64,000 bases of DNA, taken from NCBI GenBank assembly GCA_013204585.1, contig JABMNL010000038.1:1-64000 (forward strand), written 5' to 3'. The position numbers and the translations under genes are program-made. Of the stretch, positions 8,571-17,708 are shown piece after piece (the stretch's first letter is position 1; each line of letters opens with the position of its first letter). The stretch is from SAR202 cluster bacterium. GTDB lineage: Bacteria > Chloroflexota > Dehalococcoidia > Lucifugimonadales > UBA3495. The notes below the pieces were generated by a model. That model was not told where the DNA came from. It saw nothing but the letters and a program-made list of their open reading frames with translations, and made no database searches.

Positions 8571-10184
8571 TTATTCCCACTCGATGGTGCCTGGGGGTTT
8601 GCTGGTAATGTCGTAGACCACCCGGTTGACGCCGGGAACTTCGTTGACAATGCGGTTGGATATTCGGGCCAGTACTTCATAGGGCAGCCGCACCCAGTCG
8701 GCGGTCATGGCGTCTTCGCTGGAGACGGCCCGAATGGCGCAGACGTAGCCATAGGTGCGGTAATCGCCTTGCACGCCCACTGTGCGGCTGTCGGTGAGCA
8801 CTGCAAAGCTCTGCCATACCTGGTCGTACAGGTTGGCGGCTTTAATCTCGTCAATCACGACCCAGTCGCACTTGCGCAGCATTTCCAGGCGCTCCCGGGT
8901 GACTTCCCCAATAACCCTGATTGCCAGCCCCGGCCCAGGGAACGGTTGGCGGTAGACCATTTCGTTGGGCAGACCCAGCGCTAACCCGACCTCGCGTACC
9001 TCGTCCTTGAATAGGTAACGCAGCGGTTCCACCAGCTCTAGCTTCATGTTCTCTGGCAGGCCGCCCACGTTGTGGTGGGTCTTGATGCGGGCCGAAGTGC
9101 GGTTCTCGGGAGATTCGCTTTCAATAACATCGGGATACAGGGTGCCTTGGGCAAGGAAATCGGTGTGGCCCAAGCCCGCCGCCGCGTCTTCAAACACCCG
9201 GATGAATTCTTCGCCAATGACTTTGCGCTTCATCTCGGGGTCGGTAACGCCCACAAGTTTGTCCAAGAACCGGTCTTCGGCGTCCACATACATCAGGTTC
9301 AAGCCCAGGCCTCGCTTGAATGTGGCCTGCACCCGCTCGGCTTCTTCCAGGCGCAGTAGTCCGTTGTTCACAAAAATGCAGGTGAGTTGGTCGCCGATGG
9401 CCTGGTGCAGTAGCCCAGCGGTTACCGCCGAGTCCACCCCGCCGGACAGGGCGCAGATGACCTTGCCGTCGCCAACCTGCTCCCGGATGCGTTTGATGGA
9501 ATCGTGGACGACGTTGCCCGGCGTCCAGTCGCCATTGCAACCGCAGGCCTTGAATAGGAAATTCTTGAGGATGTCTTGGCCCAGCGGCGTATGGTTCACC
9601 TCTGGGTGGAACTGGATGCCAAACATGTTGTCGCCATTGCCAATCGCGGCCACCGGGGAGTTCTCGGTGTAGGCCATGCTGGAGAAACCGGGGGGCAATG
9701 TTTCGACGCGGTCGCCGTGGCTCATCCAGACCTGGAACGACGGAGGAAGGTCATTGAACAGACCAGGGTTGGCATCGGAGTCGTCTTGGTGCAGAACGGC
9801 GTACCCAAACTCCTGCTTTTCTCCTGGGGTTACTGTGCCGCCCAGTTGGTGGACCAGCGCCTGCATTCCGTAACAAATTCCCAGCACCGGCAGTTTGCGC
9901 TCAAAGACCCAATCTGGAATCCGAGGAGCGCCTTCTTCATAAACGCTGGCCGGGCCGCCGGACAGGATGATTCCCTTGGGATTAATGTGTTTTACCGAAT
10001 CCCAGGTGCCCTTGGACTGGGAGATTATCGAGTAGACCTTTGATTCACGAATGCGGCGGGCAATCAGGTGGCTATATTGTGAGCCAAAGTCGATTACGAC
10101 AATGCCTTCGCTGACCAATCGCTGGTCGTCGTCTTCTAGTCCGACGCCCTCTAACCCCTTGGCAATTTCGAGGTAGGCCGACAC
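8571..10184 (-). CDS. guaA: GMP synthase (glutamine-hydrolysing)
   Basis: GuaA aminates XMP to GMP. The N-terminal class I amidotransferase has the nucleophile Cys in GICYGMQ near residue 104 and the His/Glu in FHPEVNHT. The ATP-pyrophosphatase domain has the P-loop ALSGGVDS, and the dimerisation domain ends KPPGTIEWE. The coordinates use a GTG at 10,184 with no clear ribosome site. The frame stays open 27 codons further to an ACG at 10,265 lying 7 bases behind GGAGG, so the true N-terminus may be longer. Confidence 0.95.
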   Translation of the reverse strand: MSAYLEIAKGLEGVGLEDDDQRLVSEGIVVIDFGSQYSHLIARRIRESKVYSIISQSKGTWDSVKHINPKGIILSGGPASVYEEGAPRIPDWVFERKLPVLGICYGMQALVHQLGGTVTPGEKQEFGYAVLHQDDSDANPGLFNDLPPSFQVWMSHGDRVETLPPGFSSMAYTENSPVAAIGNGDNMFGIQFHPEVNHTPLGQDILKNFLFKACGCNGDWTPGNVVHDSIKRIREQVGDGKVICALSGGVDSAVTAGLLHQAIGDQLTCIFVNNGLLRLEEAERVQATFKRGLGLNLMYVDAEDRFLDKLVGVTDPEMKRKVIGEEFIRVFEDAAAGLGHTDFLAQGTLYPDVIESESPENRTSARIKTHHNVGGLPENMKLELVEPLRYLFKDEVREVGLALGLPNEMVYRQPFPGPGLAIRVIGEVTRERLEMLRKCDWVVIDEIKAANLYDQVWQSFAVLTDSRTVGVQGDYRTYGYVCAIRAVSSEDAMTADWVRLPYEVLARISNRIVNEVPGVNRVVYDITSKPPGTIEWE

Positions 10185-10262
10185 TTCTAAATCGTCGCTG
10201 GTGGCGACCCGTCTTCCTTGGGGTAACTTGTCGTCGGCCGTGGGGGGCAGCTTGCTTTCAGT

Positions 10263-10277
10263 CGTGGTTCAGCCTCC
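10263..10277 (-). promoter_or_regulatory. Shine-Dalgarno and possible ACG start for guaA
   Basis: On the minus strand GGAGG (10,277-10,273) is followed by 7 bases and then an ACG codon (10,265-10,263) in frame with guaA. No ATG, GTG or TTG matches this ribosome site. The same 7-base spacing is seen at other starts in the window, such as dapF and apgM. Confidence 0.4.
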
Positions 10278-10362
10278 TGAATGGCGTGGTTTAGACCCGG
10301 TTATTAGCGGAAAACATCGGTGTGCTGTTAGCCAGCAAATTCGAGTTACCTAATGTGGAGCA

Positions 10363-10368
10363 ATTATA
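10363..10368 (-). promoter_or_regulatory. Probable -10 element for guaA
   Basis: A perfect TATAAT reads leftward about 100 bases upstream of the possible guaA start. No good -35 is seen at 16-18 bases; a weak TATACT lies upstream. Confidence 0.35.
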
Positions 10369-10454
10369 CCGGCTGGGCATGTGGGAGTATAGTCGCCGGG
10401 GCCGACATGAAGTCAACATATACGCAGGGAAAAACTAACCGATTTTCGACTATT

Positions 10455-10482
10455 TTGAGAGCCCCACTGCCCGGTCTATAAT
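10455..10482 (+). promoter_or_regulatory. Sigma70-type promoter for the tsaC-pgk-tpiA block
   Basis: TTGAGA at 10,455 and a perfect TATAAT at 10,477 are separated by 16 bases. They lie about 50 bases upstream of the first rightward gene. Confidence 0.65.
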
Positions 10483-10531
10483 CGTAACGCTGTGATATAC
10501 TCGGCCCGCCGCAGATACCAGCGTCTGAGGC

Positions 10532-11188
10532 GTGAATTCGAGGCATGGGCCAGTAGTGGCGGATACCCAAGGCCAGAGGGACTTAAAAGACTTGAACCGG
10601 GCCGTCCAGCACCTAAAAAATGGCGGGGTGGTGGCAACTCCCACCGACACCCTGTACGGACTGGCTGCTGACGTTTTCAACCTCGACGCGATTGACCGGG
10701 TTTTTGCCATTAAATGTCGCAGCGAAAACCTGGCATTGCCGGTGCTAGTAACCGGCTGGGAACAGTTAGTGATAGTCGCCAAAGATGTTCCGCCGCAAGC
10801 CAAAAGCCTGACGGATAGGTTCTGGCCAGGGGCGCTGACTTTGGTGGTGTTGAAGGCTGATAATTTGCCGGACCGACTCACTGCGGGAGGCCCAACGGTG
10901 GCGGTCAGGATGCCAGACCACCCGGTGCCCATCGAGTTAATGCGCGGATTAGGCGGCCCCATTACTGGCACCAGCGCCAATGTCAGCGGCGGCGTCGACC
11001 CTTCCAACCTAGAGGAGTTAACGGTCCAGATTGGCAACCGAGTGGACTACATCGTCAAAAGCGGCCCCGCGCCAAGGGGAACGGCGTCAACCGTAGTCGA
11101 CATAACATCGAATCAGCCCAAGTTACTTAGGGAAGGGGCAGTCCCCTTCGACCTAGTGCTCGAAACCTGGAACGCAGCGTCCAATTAG
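10532..11188 (+). CDS. tsaC: L-threonylcarbamoyladenylate synthase (Sua5/YrdC/YwlC family)
   Basis: The 218-residue protein has the YrdC core: GGVVATPTDTLYGLAADV, FAIKCRSENLALPVLV, FWPGALTLVV, TVAVRMPDHP, and ITGTSANVSG. The family makes threonylcarbamoyl-AMP for the t6A37 modification of ANN-decoding tRNAs. In the usual KxR(xx)xP loop it reads KCRSENLALP, a small variation. The start is GTG 10,532 after TGAGG; an in-frame GTG at 10,556 is an alternative. It opens a rightward block that also contains miaA, another tRNA A37 modification enzyme. Confidence 0.9.
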   Translation: MNSRHGPVVADTQGQRDLKDLNRAVQHLKNGGVVATPTDTLYGLAADVFNLDAIDRVFAIKCRSENLALPVLVTGWEQLVIVAKDVPPQAKSLTDRFWPGALTLVVLKADNLPDRLTAGGPTVAVRMPDHPVPIELMRGLGGPITGTSANVSGGVDPSNLEELTVQIGNRVDYIVKSGPAPRGTASTVVDITSNQPKLLREGAVPFDLVLETWNAASN

Positions 11189-11201
11189 GAGATCAGCAAT
11201 A
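11187..11201 (+). promoter_or_regulatory. Shine-Dalgarno and possible ATA start for the polyprenyl synthetase gene
   Basis: AGGAG (11,187-11,191) is followed by 7 bases and an in-frame ATA (11,199). From there the frame reads through IEKYELYQKALEEELR into the annotated start with no stop. Polyprenyl synthetases normally carry such a helix before YDVLRYHLGW. ATT at 11,208 is another near-cognate option. Confidence 0.45.
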
Positions 11202-11291
11202 CCGCCGATTGAGAAATACGAACTCTACCAGAAAGCCCTAGAGGAAGAACTCCGGGTCGTTTTCGAATCCAGAGAAGGATTCCTCTACGAC

Positions 11292-12221
11292 GTGCTGCGC
11301 TACCACCTGGGCTGGATTGACCAGCAGGGACAGCCGCGTTCCGATTCGGCCTCACTTAACTTCCAACCGGCCCTGGCCTTGGCGGCCTGTGACGCATTGG
11401 GCGGCGACTTTCGAAATGCCCTTCCCTCCGCTGCCAGCGTGGAGTTGATTTACAACTTCACCTTGGTGCACAGCGACGTGCAAGCGGGCCGGGCCGAGCC
11501 GGGAGACCGGCCCAGCATCTGGTGGGTCTGGGGGCCAGCCCAAGCGATTAACGCGGGCGATGGCCTACACTCCTTGGGTCGAACGACTATTATGCGGCTA
11601 GCCAAAAACGGGGTTCCCGCCGACCGGGTTTTGAAAGCGGTAAAATCTCTAGACCAGGCCTGTCTCACCCTGTGCGAAGGCCAGTACATGGACCTGGAGT
11701 TTCAGGACCAGATGATGGTTTCCACTGCTGCATATATGGATATGATTGGCCGCAAAGCAGGGGCTCTTGCATCCTGTGCCGCATTGACCGGCGCGTTGAC
11801 TGCCGGGTCCAGTGACGAGGTCTGCGATAGCTTTGGTGCGCTTGGCCGGAACATGGGGATGGCCTGGCAAATAGCTCGGGACATCGACGACCTTTGGGGA
11901 AAGCACGGCGACGGAATGACCCCCAGTAACGTCCTCAACAAGAAGAAGAGCCTGCCATTGATTCACACCCTGGAGAATTCCAGTGTCAGCGTTAAACGGG
12001 AGTTGGGCGCCATCTATATGAAGCGAGTACTAGAGGCCAATGACATTGCCAAGATGGTCGAGATTCTGGACGGCGCGGACGCCCGCCAGGCGTCCCAGAC
12101 CAAGGCCCAAGAACTGGTCGACCAGGCAATCGACGGCCTAACCGGCGTGTCTGGCGTTTCTCAGGAAGGGATGGACAACCTTGCCAGCCTGGGCCAGTGG
12201 GCGGCTGAGGGAGGCCGGTAA
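11292..12221 (+). CDS. Polyprenyl synthetase-family protein with altered first Asp-rich motif
   Basis: The alpha-helical isoprenyl diphosphate synthase fold is indicated by YDVLRYHLGW, the helix ending ELIYNFTLVHSD, WGPAQAINAGDGL, and a second Asp motif in QIARDIDDLWG. The family joins isopentenyl diphosphate to allylic diphosphates. Here the first motif, normally DDxxD, reads HSDVQAG, so metal-diphosphate binding is probably impaired; it could be a regulatory or non-canonical homologue. GTG 11,292 is the first standard start, but coding continuity suggests translation begins near 11,199. Its TAA overlaps the pgk ATG. Confidence 0.82.
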   Translation: MLRYHLGWIDQQGQPRSDSASLNFQPALALAACDALGGDFRNALPSAASVELIYNFTLVHSDVQAGRAEPGDRPSIWWVWGPAQAINAGDGLHSLGRTTIMRLAKNGVPADRVLKAVKSLDQACLTLCEGQYMDLEFQDQMMVSTAAYMDMIGRKAGALASCAALTGALTAGSSDEVCDSFGALGRNMGMAWQIARDIDDLWGKHGDGMTPSNVLNKKKSLPLIHTLENSSVSVKRELGAIYMKRVLEANDIAKMVEILDGADARQASQTKAQELVDQAIDGLTGVSGVSQEGMDNLASLGQWAAEGGR

Positions 12222-13417
12222 TGGCAAAGCGAAGACTAAACCAGCTTGACGTTGCCGGTAAGCGAGTGTTGGTGCGGGTGGATTTCAACGTTCCCATCGA
12301 TCAAGGCATCGAAGGTATCTCCCTCTACGACCAGCGCCTGCGTGCCACCCTGCCAACCATTCGGTATCTCATCGACCAAGGTAGTCGCGTGGTGCTTTGT
12401 TCCCATCTAGGCCGCCCCAATGGCGAAGTCGTCGAAGGGCTACGTTTGGCCCCAGTTGGCGACCGGCTGGCGATGTTGCTGGAGCGCCCCGTGAAGAGCC
12501 TGCCCGACATCACCGGCCCGGCCGTTGCCAGCGCGGTGTCCGAGATGGCCCCCGGCGATGTAGTGCTACTGGAGAACCTCAGGTTTCACCCCGGCGAAGA
12601 AAAAAACGACGCGGCCTTCGCCTGTGAATTGGCCGACACGGTGGATTGTTTTGTGATGGACGCCTTCGCTGTCTGCCACCGCGCCCATGCCTCCACAGTC
12701 GGAATCGCCAAGTACCTGCCCTCTGCAATGGGACTCCTGGTCCAGAAAGAGGTCGAGTCCATGGGCAAGGCCTTGGAGTCGCCCGAGAAACCGCTGGCGG
12801 CGCTGATGGGCGGGGCCAAGGTTAGCGACAAGATATTGCTGCTGGATAACCTGCTGGAGCAACTTGACCACTTGTTCATCGGCGGCGGCATGTCGGTGAC
12901 CTTCCTGAACGCCATGGGTTATTCCACCGGGGCGTCCAGAATCGAAGACGACCGGCTGGATTTCGCCCGGGAGATTATGGAACGGGCCAAGGCCGCCAAC
13001 ATAAATCTTCATCTGCCAGAGCATGTGGTGGTCGCCAACGAGTTCGCCGCCGACCCCGACGAGACCGATTCCGTGCACGTAGGTGATGTTCCTGACGGCT
13101 GGTACATCATGGACATTGCTCCCGCTTCCGCAGAGGAGTTCTCGAAAGCGTTAACCGCCTGCAAGACCATTATTTGGAACGGCCCCATGGGCGTGTTCGA
13201 GATGCCAAAGTTCAGTCAGGGCACCCGCACCGTGGCCGAAGCCATAGCCGGACTGAGCGGTGTAACCACCGTGGTTGGCGGCGGCTCGACTGCCGAAGCG
13301 ATAGAGGAACTGGGTCTGATGGACAAAATGACCCACGTTTCCACTGGCGGCGGGGCTTCCTTGGAATTTTTGGAAGGCAAAGAGTTGCCCGGTATCGCGG
13401 CTCTGCCGGATGCCTAG
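12221..13417 (+). CDS. pgk: Phosphoglycerate kinase
   Basis: Pgk transfers phosphate between 1,3-bisphosphoglycerate and ADP. The 398-residue protein has VLVRVDFNVPID, the SHLGRPNG loop, ENLRFHPGEEKND, an MGGAKVSDKI hinge region, GPMGVFE, and the GGGSTAEAI and STGGGASLEFLEG nucleotide-binding loops. ATG overlaps the upstream stop (TAATG), indicating coupling. apgM and tpiA follow, making a lower-glycolysis operon. Confidence 0.96.
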   Translation: MAKRRLNQLDVAGKRVLVRVDFNVPIDQGIEGISLYDQRLRATLPTIRYLIDQGSRVVLCSHLGRPNGEVVEGLRLAPVGDRLAMLLERPVKSLPDITGPAVASAVSEMAPGDVVLLENLRFHPGEEKNDAAFACELADTVDCFVMDAFAVCHRAHASTVGIAKYLPSAMGLLVQKEVESMGKALESPEKPLAALMGGAKVSDKILLLDNLLEQLDHLFIGGGMSVTFLNAMGYSTGASRIEDDRLDFAREIMERAKAANINLHLPEHVVVANEFAADPDETDSVHVGDVPDGWYIMDIAPASAEEFSKALTACKTIIWNGPMGVFEMPKFSQGTRTVAEAIAGLSGVTTVVGGGSTAEAIEELGLMDKMTHVSTGGGASLEFLEGKELPGIAALPDA

Positions 13418-13446
13418 GTGATAAGCTTGAGGGCGAGGGAATAGAT

Positions 13447-14652
13447 TTGATTGATGTCGAAGAACTAAGAGATTGCTATACCAAGACACCGTCTAAGATT
13501 GTGTTGTTAGTGGCCGACGGCTTGGGCGGGCTGGCCCACCCAGACACCGGCAAGTCAGAACTGGAGACCGCATATACGCCTAACCTGGATGCCCTGGCCC
13601 AGGAGAGCGCTTGCGGGTTGACCACCCCGGTATTACCCGGCGTGGCCCCCGGCAGCGGCCCTGGTCACCTGGCCCTCTTTGGTTACGACCCGCTAAAGCA
13701 CCAGATTGGACGCGGCGCCCTCGAAGCCCTGGGAATTGAAGTAGAACTGCAGCCGGGCGACGTGGCCGCCAGGGGTAATTTCTGCACCGTGGATTCCGCT
13801 GGCTTGCTGGTAGACCGTCGTGCTGGCAGGATTCCGACCGAACTGAGCCGTCCCATCTGTGAACGTCTGGACAAGATTGAGCTTTCCGGAGGGGAGGTGG
13901 ACGTTTTCTCGGTCCAGGACTACCGCTTCGTGGCGCGGTTCCGGGGATACAACTTGTCCGCGGAATTGAGCGAGACTGATCCCCAGGTCTCCGGCGTTGA
14001 AGCCTTGATGGTGAAGCCACTAAGGCCAGACGCTCAGAAGACGGCCGCCATGGTCAACGAGTTTGTCAGCAAGGCAGCCCTGATGATGTTAGAAGAAGAG
14101 CGGGCTAACATGCTGCTCCTGCGCGGCTTCGCCAAGATGCCCTCGCTACCCCCAATGGGCGAAGTGTACCGGCTGAACCCAGCGGCCATCGCCGCCTATC
14201 CCATGTACCGTGGCCTGGCCACCGTGGCTGGCATGAAAGTCATACCAACCGGCCGGACCTTTGCTGACGAAGTGGAAACGCTGCGAGAAAACTGGGACAA
14301 GCACGACTTCTTCTTCATCCACTACAAGCCGGCCGATGCTGCTGGAGAGGATGGCGACTTTGATGCCAAGGTGCAACGTCTGGAAGAGCTGGACCCATTC
14401 ATCCCCGCCATACGCGCACTTAATCCCGATGTTTTAATGGTCGCCGGCGACCACGCAACCCCAGCCATCATGGCCGCTCATAGCTGGCACCCCGTGCCCT
14501 TCATGCTTAACTCCAAGTTGACCAGGGGCGAAGGCGTGCCCACCTTCGACGAGCGGGCCTGCGCTCTGGGGGCCATCGGTAGGATTCCAGCCACCAGCGT
14601 CATGGTGTTGGGCCTTTCCCACGCCGGCAAAATGAACAAGTTCGGCCCGTAG
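13447..14652 (+). CDS. apgM: 2,3-bisphosphoglycerate-independent phosphoglycerate mutase, ApgM type
   Basis: This alkaline-phosphatase-fold enzyme interconverts 3- and 2-phosphoglycerate. Motifs include KIVLLVADGLGGLAHP with the metal-binding Asp, GVAPGSGPGHLALFGYDP with the nucleophile-type Ser, FIHYKPADAAGEDGD, and MVAGDHATP with a metal-binding Asp-His. The open frame runs back to 13,174 inside pgk. I place the start at TTG 13,447, 7 bases after GAGGG, giving 401 residues, the family's usual length. It is the archaeal-type mutase and is unrelated to GpmI. Confidence 0.92.
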   Translation: MIDVEELRDCYTKTPSKIVLLVADGLGGLAHPDTGKSELETAYTPNLDALAQESACGLTTPVLPGVAPGSGPGHLALFGYDPLKHQIGRGALEALGIEVELQPGDVAARGNFCTVDSAGLLVDRRAGRIPTELSRPICERLDKIELSGGEVDVFSVQDYRFVARFRGYNLSAELSETDPQVSGVEALMVKPLRPDAQKTAAMVNEFVSKAALMMLEEERANMLLLRGFAKMPSLPPMGEVYRLNPAAIAAYPMYRGLATVAGMKVIPTGRTFADEVETLRENWDKHDFFFIHYKPADAAGEDGDFDAKVQRLEELDPFIPAIRALNPDVLMVAGDHATPAIMAAHSWHPVPFMLNSKLTRGEGVPTFDERACALGAIGRIPATSVMVLGLSHAGKMNKFGP

Positions 14653-14705
14653 ACGCGCCCTGCCTTCGTGATATCTACCCGATTTTTTGAGCTGGAGTTA
14701 GGCCA

Positions 14706-15464
14706 ATGCCCGCCTCGGTCGTCGCTGGAAACTGGAAAATGAACACCACCGTTTCGGAGGCTGCCGCCCTCGCCGCCGGAATTCGAGACGGGGCCGCCGC
14801 CGCCGGAAACGTGGAACTGGTGCTCTGCCCGCCCTTTGTATCCCTGGCCGCCGTTCGAGACGCGGTTAAAGGTTCGGCGGTCAAAGTGGGCGCACAAAAC
14901 ATGCACTTCCAAGAATCTGGGGCCTTCACCGGCGAGGTCTCTCCAGGCATGCTTAAAGGTCTCTGCGACTACGTGATAATCGGCCACTCCGAGCGCCGCC
15001 AAATGTTTGGCGAAACCGACGAATCAGTCAACAACAAGGTCAAGGCGGCCCAAGCAGCCGGACTAAAGCCCATCTTGTGCGTTGGCGAGTCCTTGGAACA
15101 ACGAGAACAGGGCAAGGCCTCGGACGTAATCAGCGGCCAGATTCGTGCGGGACTACAAGGAGTCAGCGACGCCTCGGACTTGATAGTTGCCTACGAGCCC
15201 ATCTGGGCCATCGGCACTGGCCAGGCTGCGACGCCCGAGATTGCCGCTGAGATTATGGGCGCAGCCATATTCGAGACCCTGCGCGGAATATTTTCTGGCG
15301 CGGCCGACAATGTTCCACTACTCTACGGGGGCAGCATGAACGCCAGCAATTCAGGCGAGTTCGCAGCCCAAGACTGCATCCACGGCGGATTAATCGGCGG
15401 GGCCGCTCTTCAAGCCGAACAGTTTCTAGCCGTGGCCGCTGCGGTTGCTGCGGCAAAGGCTTAG
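14706..15464 (+). CDS. tpiA: Triosephosphate isomerase
   Basis: TpiA interconverts dihydroxyacetone phosphate and glyceraldehyde 3-phosphate. The 252-residue TIM barrel shows the AGNWKMN N-terminus with catalytic Lys, the IIGHSERRQMFGE motif with catalytic His, AYEPIWAIGTG with catalytic Glu and loop 6, and LYGGSMNASN for phosphate binding. It lies 53 bases after apgM. Confidence 0.96.
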   Translation: MPASVVAGNWKMNTTVSEAAALAAGIRDGAAAAGNVELVLCPPFVSLAAVRDAVKGSAVKVGAQNMHFQESGAFTGEVSPGMLKGLCDYVIIGHSERRQMFGETDESVNNKVKAAQAAGLKPILCVGESLEQREQGKASDVISGQIRAGLQGVSDASDLIVAYEPIWAIGTGQAATPEIAAEIMGAAIFETLRGIFSGAADNVPLLYGGSMNASNSGEFAAQDCIHGGLIGGAALQAEQFLAVAAAVAAAKA

Positions 15465-15541
15465 TTCTTAGCCATCCGATTAACGCACGAGATTGGCCGG
15501 CCGACACGGCTACCAACCTATTCGTGAAAGTGGCGTAGAAT

Positions 15542-16498
15542 TTGACCTTGGCTATCCACGAAAAACCCCTGGTTGCAATCGTTGGCCCCACGGCAGTAGG
15601 CAAAACAAGCCTGGCCGTTGACCTGTGCCAACGCTTTGGCGGCGAGGTCATCAATGCCGACAGCCGCCAAGCCTACCGGTGCATGGATATTGGCACCGCT
15701 AAGCCCACCACGGAAGAACGCTCCCAGGCGCCCCACCATCTTCTTGACCTCCTGGACCCAGCAGAGCATTTTGGTCTGGGCGCTTTTTTGCCCCTGGCTA
15801 AGCAAGCCGCCTTAGACATCGCCGCTAGGGGTAAGCTGTCCATGGTCGCCGGTGGCACTGGCCAATATGTTTGGGCTATGCTTGAGGGACAAACCGTGCC
15901 TGCCGTTCCTCCCAACTTGGAACTACGAGCGTCTTTGGAAAAAGAAGCGGAGACAAATGGAGCCCAAGCGCTCCACGACCGTCTCCGGGAAATTGACCCG
16001 GTCCGTGCCGATGCACTGGATCCTCGTAACGTGCGGCGGGTGGTGCGTGCTTTGGAGATTTACCAAGCAACCAACCAGAGGCCGTCCGAGTTAGTCCAAG
16101 AAGCCCCGGCCATCGGTAACTACCTGGTGATTGGCCTGACCATGGACCGCAAAGCCCTCTATCAGCGCATTGATGACCGAGTGGACGCCATGATGCAAGC
16201 AGGGTTTCTGGCCGAAGTGCAGGCGTTGGCCGAGGCTGGTTACCTGATGGGTCAGGGCGCACTGGATAGCCCCGGCTACCGTGAATTGGGCCTTCACATA
16301 GACGGCGAGATGTCGTTGGAAGATGCAGTCGCCCGCACCAAGACCCAGACCCACCGGCTGGCCCGCCGTCAGTACACCTGGTTCAAGGCAGCCGACCCCC
16401 GAATATGCTGGCTCGACGCCTCCGACTCAGGCGTGTCTGAGCGGGCGGCGGAGCTGGTGTCTGGGTACCTGGCTGCGGGTCGTATGGTGCCTGAATAA
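15542..16498 (+). CDS. miaA: tRNA dimethylallyltransferase
   Basis: MiaA puts a dimethylallyl group on A37 of tRNAs that read UNN codons. The 318-residue protein carries the P-loop GPTAVGKTS near residue 15, INADSRQAYRCMDIGTAKP with the catalytic Asp, VAGGTGQYV, and the late RLARRQYTWFK motif. The start is TTG at 15,542; its ribosome site is weak. It is co-oriented with tpiA and dapF. Confidence 0.94.
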   Translation: MTLAIHEKPLVAIVGPTAVGKTSLAVDLCQRFGGEVINADSRQAYRCMDIGTAKPTTEERSQAPHHLLDLLDPAEHFGLGAFLPLAKQAALDIAARGKLSMVAGGTGQYVWAMLEGQTVPAVPPNLELRASLEKEAETNGAQALHDRLREIDPVRADALDPRNVRRVVRALEIYQATNQRPSELVQEAPAIGNYLVIGLTMDRKALYQRIDDRVDAMMQAGFLAEVQALAEAGYLMGQGALDSPGYRELGLHIDGEMSLEDAVARTKTQTHRLARRQYTWFKAADPRICWLDASDSGVSERAAELVSGYLAAGRMVPE

Positions 16499-16547
16499 AC
16501 CTGCCCCTGTGGTACAATTACCGTCCTGTCCCACGAGGAGTTCAGAC

Positions 16548-17399
16548 ATGGAATTCACCAAAATGCACGGCGCGGGCAACGACTATGTCTACATCGACGC
16601 GCGTTTTGAAAAGCGTGATTGGCCCGAACTCTCCCGCCGTATGAGCGACCGGCACTTCGGCGTGGGCAGCGATGGCCTCATCCTGATTAAAAATTCCAAT
16701 GTGGCCGACCTTAAGATGAGCATGTTCAACGCCGATGGGTCCGAGGCCGAGATGTGCGGTAATGGCATCCGCTGTTTCGCCAAATACGCCCTCGACCGTG
16801 CCATTGTTTCGCGCACGACCGCTTCTCTTAGCGTCGAAACTTTGGCTGGTATTCGGCATATCGTGCCTCTGCTTGAAAACGGCAAAGTCACGGGAGCCAG
16901 GGTCTCAATGGGCGCGCCGGTTTTTACTCCAAACGATGTCCCGGTGAAGCTGAAAACGGCTGGCGAATACGGATCTGGCCCAGTCTTGAACTACCCGTTT
17001 GAGATGGACGGGCACGACCTACCCCTCAGCTTCGTCTCCATGGGGAACCCCCATGCCGTCACGTTCATCGACACGCCAGTAGCAGACTTCCCGTTGCACA
17101 CGGTCGGCCCAAAGGTGGAGCACCACGCACTGTTTCCCAACCGGGTCAACTTCGAGATTGTGAACGTGGACAGCCCGACCCATCTCACCGCCAGGGTCTG
17201 GGAAAGAGGCTCGGGCGAGACCCTGGCCTGCGGCACTGGGGCCTGCGGAATTGCTGTGGCAGCCATGCTCTCTGGGCATACCAAAGGTAAAGTTGACATA
17301 ACCCTGCCAGGAGGCACCCTGCAAGTCGATTGGGACGGTGTGGGTGAGGTCTTTTTAGAAGGCCCGGCAGAGGAAGTATTTAGCGGGGAATGGACATGA
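16548..17399 (+). CDS. dapF: Diaminopimelate epimerase
   Basis: DapF converts LL- to meso-diaminopimelate for lysine and cell-wall precursors. Both catalytic Cys regions are present: EMCGNGIRC (Cys near 70) and LACGTGACG (Cys near 228), with TKMHGAGNDYVYID at the N-terminus and VSMGNPHAVTF in the middle. The frame extends upstream to 16,323 inside miaA, but ATG 16,548 lies 7 bases after GAGGAG and gives a normal 283 residues. dapL lies about 570 bases downstream. Confidence 0.95.
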   Translation: MEFTKMHGAGNDYVYIDARFEKRDWPELSRRMSDRHFGVGSDGLILIKNSNVADLKMSMFNADGSEAEMCGNGIRCFAKYALDRAIVSRTTASLSVETLAGIRHIVPLLENGKVTGARVSMGAPVFTPNDVPVKLKTAGEYGSGPVLNYPFEMDGHDLPLSFVSMGNPHAVTFIDTPVADFPLHTVGPKVEHHALFPNRVNFEIVNVDSPTHLTARVWERGSGETLACGTGACGIAVAAMLSGHTKGKVDITLPGGTLQVDWDGVGEVFLEGPAEEVFSGEWT

Positions 17400-17444
17400 G
17401 GGATGACTCATGGCGTTGAGCCTCAGATTCGAAAGGACGAGACC

Positions 17445-17708
17445 ATGAAACTTTATAAACTCCCGCTTGTAATTCACGAGCCCAGCGAGGAGACCGAAGA
17501 CAAATACATGGCTGAAGTCCCTGCCCTGCCGGGATGCAAGGCTTGGGGGGATACTCCAACGGAAGCGATGGAGAACCTCCAAAGCGTGGCGGCAGGATTC
17601 ATAGACTCTTACCGGACAAGCGGAGACCCGCTGCCGTCGGAAGTTGAGGCGATGTCAACCGAGCCGTCCGGCGCTCACATTCCCGGAGAGTTTACAGTTG
17701 CGGTTTGA
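17445..17708 (+). CDS. hicB: HicB-family antitoxin-like protein
   Basis: The 87-residue protein shows the HicB partial RNase H-like fold: a strand YKLPLVIHEP, then KYMAEVPALPGCKAWGDTPTEAMENL, where the PALPGC...GDTxxEA pattern is diagnostic. HicB neutralises the HicA mRNA interferase. I use ATG 17,445 behind AAGGACGAG rather than the longer frame at 17,403. No C-terminal DNA-binding domain is present. Its TGA overlaps a TTG that begins a frameshifted hicA. Confidence 0.82.
   Translation: MKLYKLPLVIHEPSEETEDKYMAEVPALPGCKAWGDTPTEAMENLQSVAAGFIDSYRTSGDPLPSEVEAMSTEPSGAHIPGEFTVAV

Noticed and set aside
8326..8580. Short overlapping frames in the gap between guaA and purD
   Set aside because: They are translations of hairpin-forming repeat sequence and have no ribosome site.
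10450..11037. 195-codon antisense frame over tsaC
   Set aside because: It is a shadow of the strongly supported tsaC-like gene in a GC-rich region, with no motif or ribosome site.
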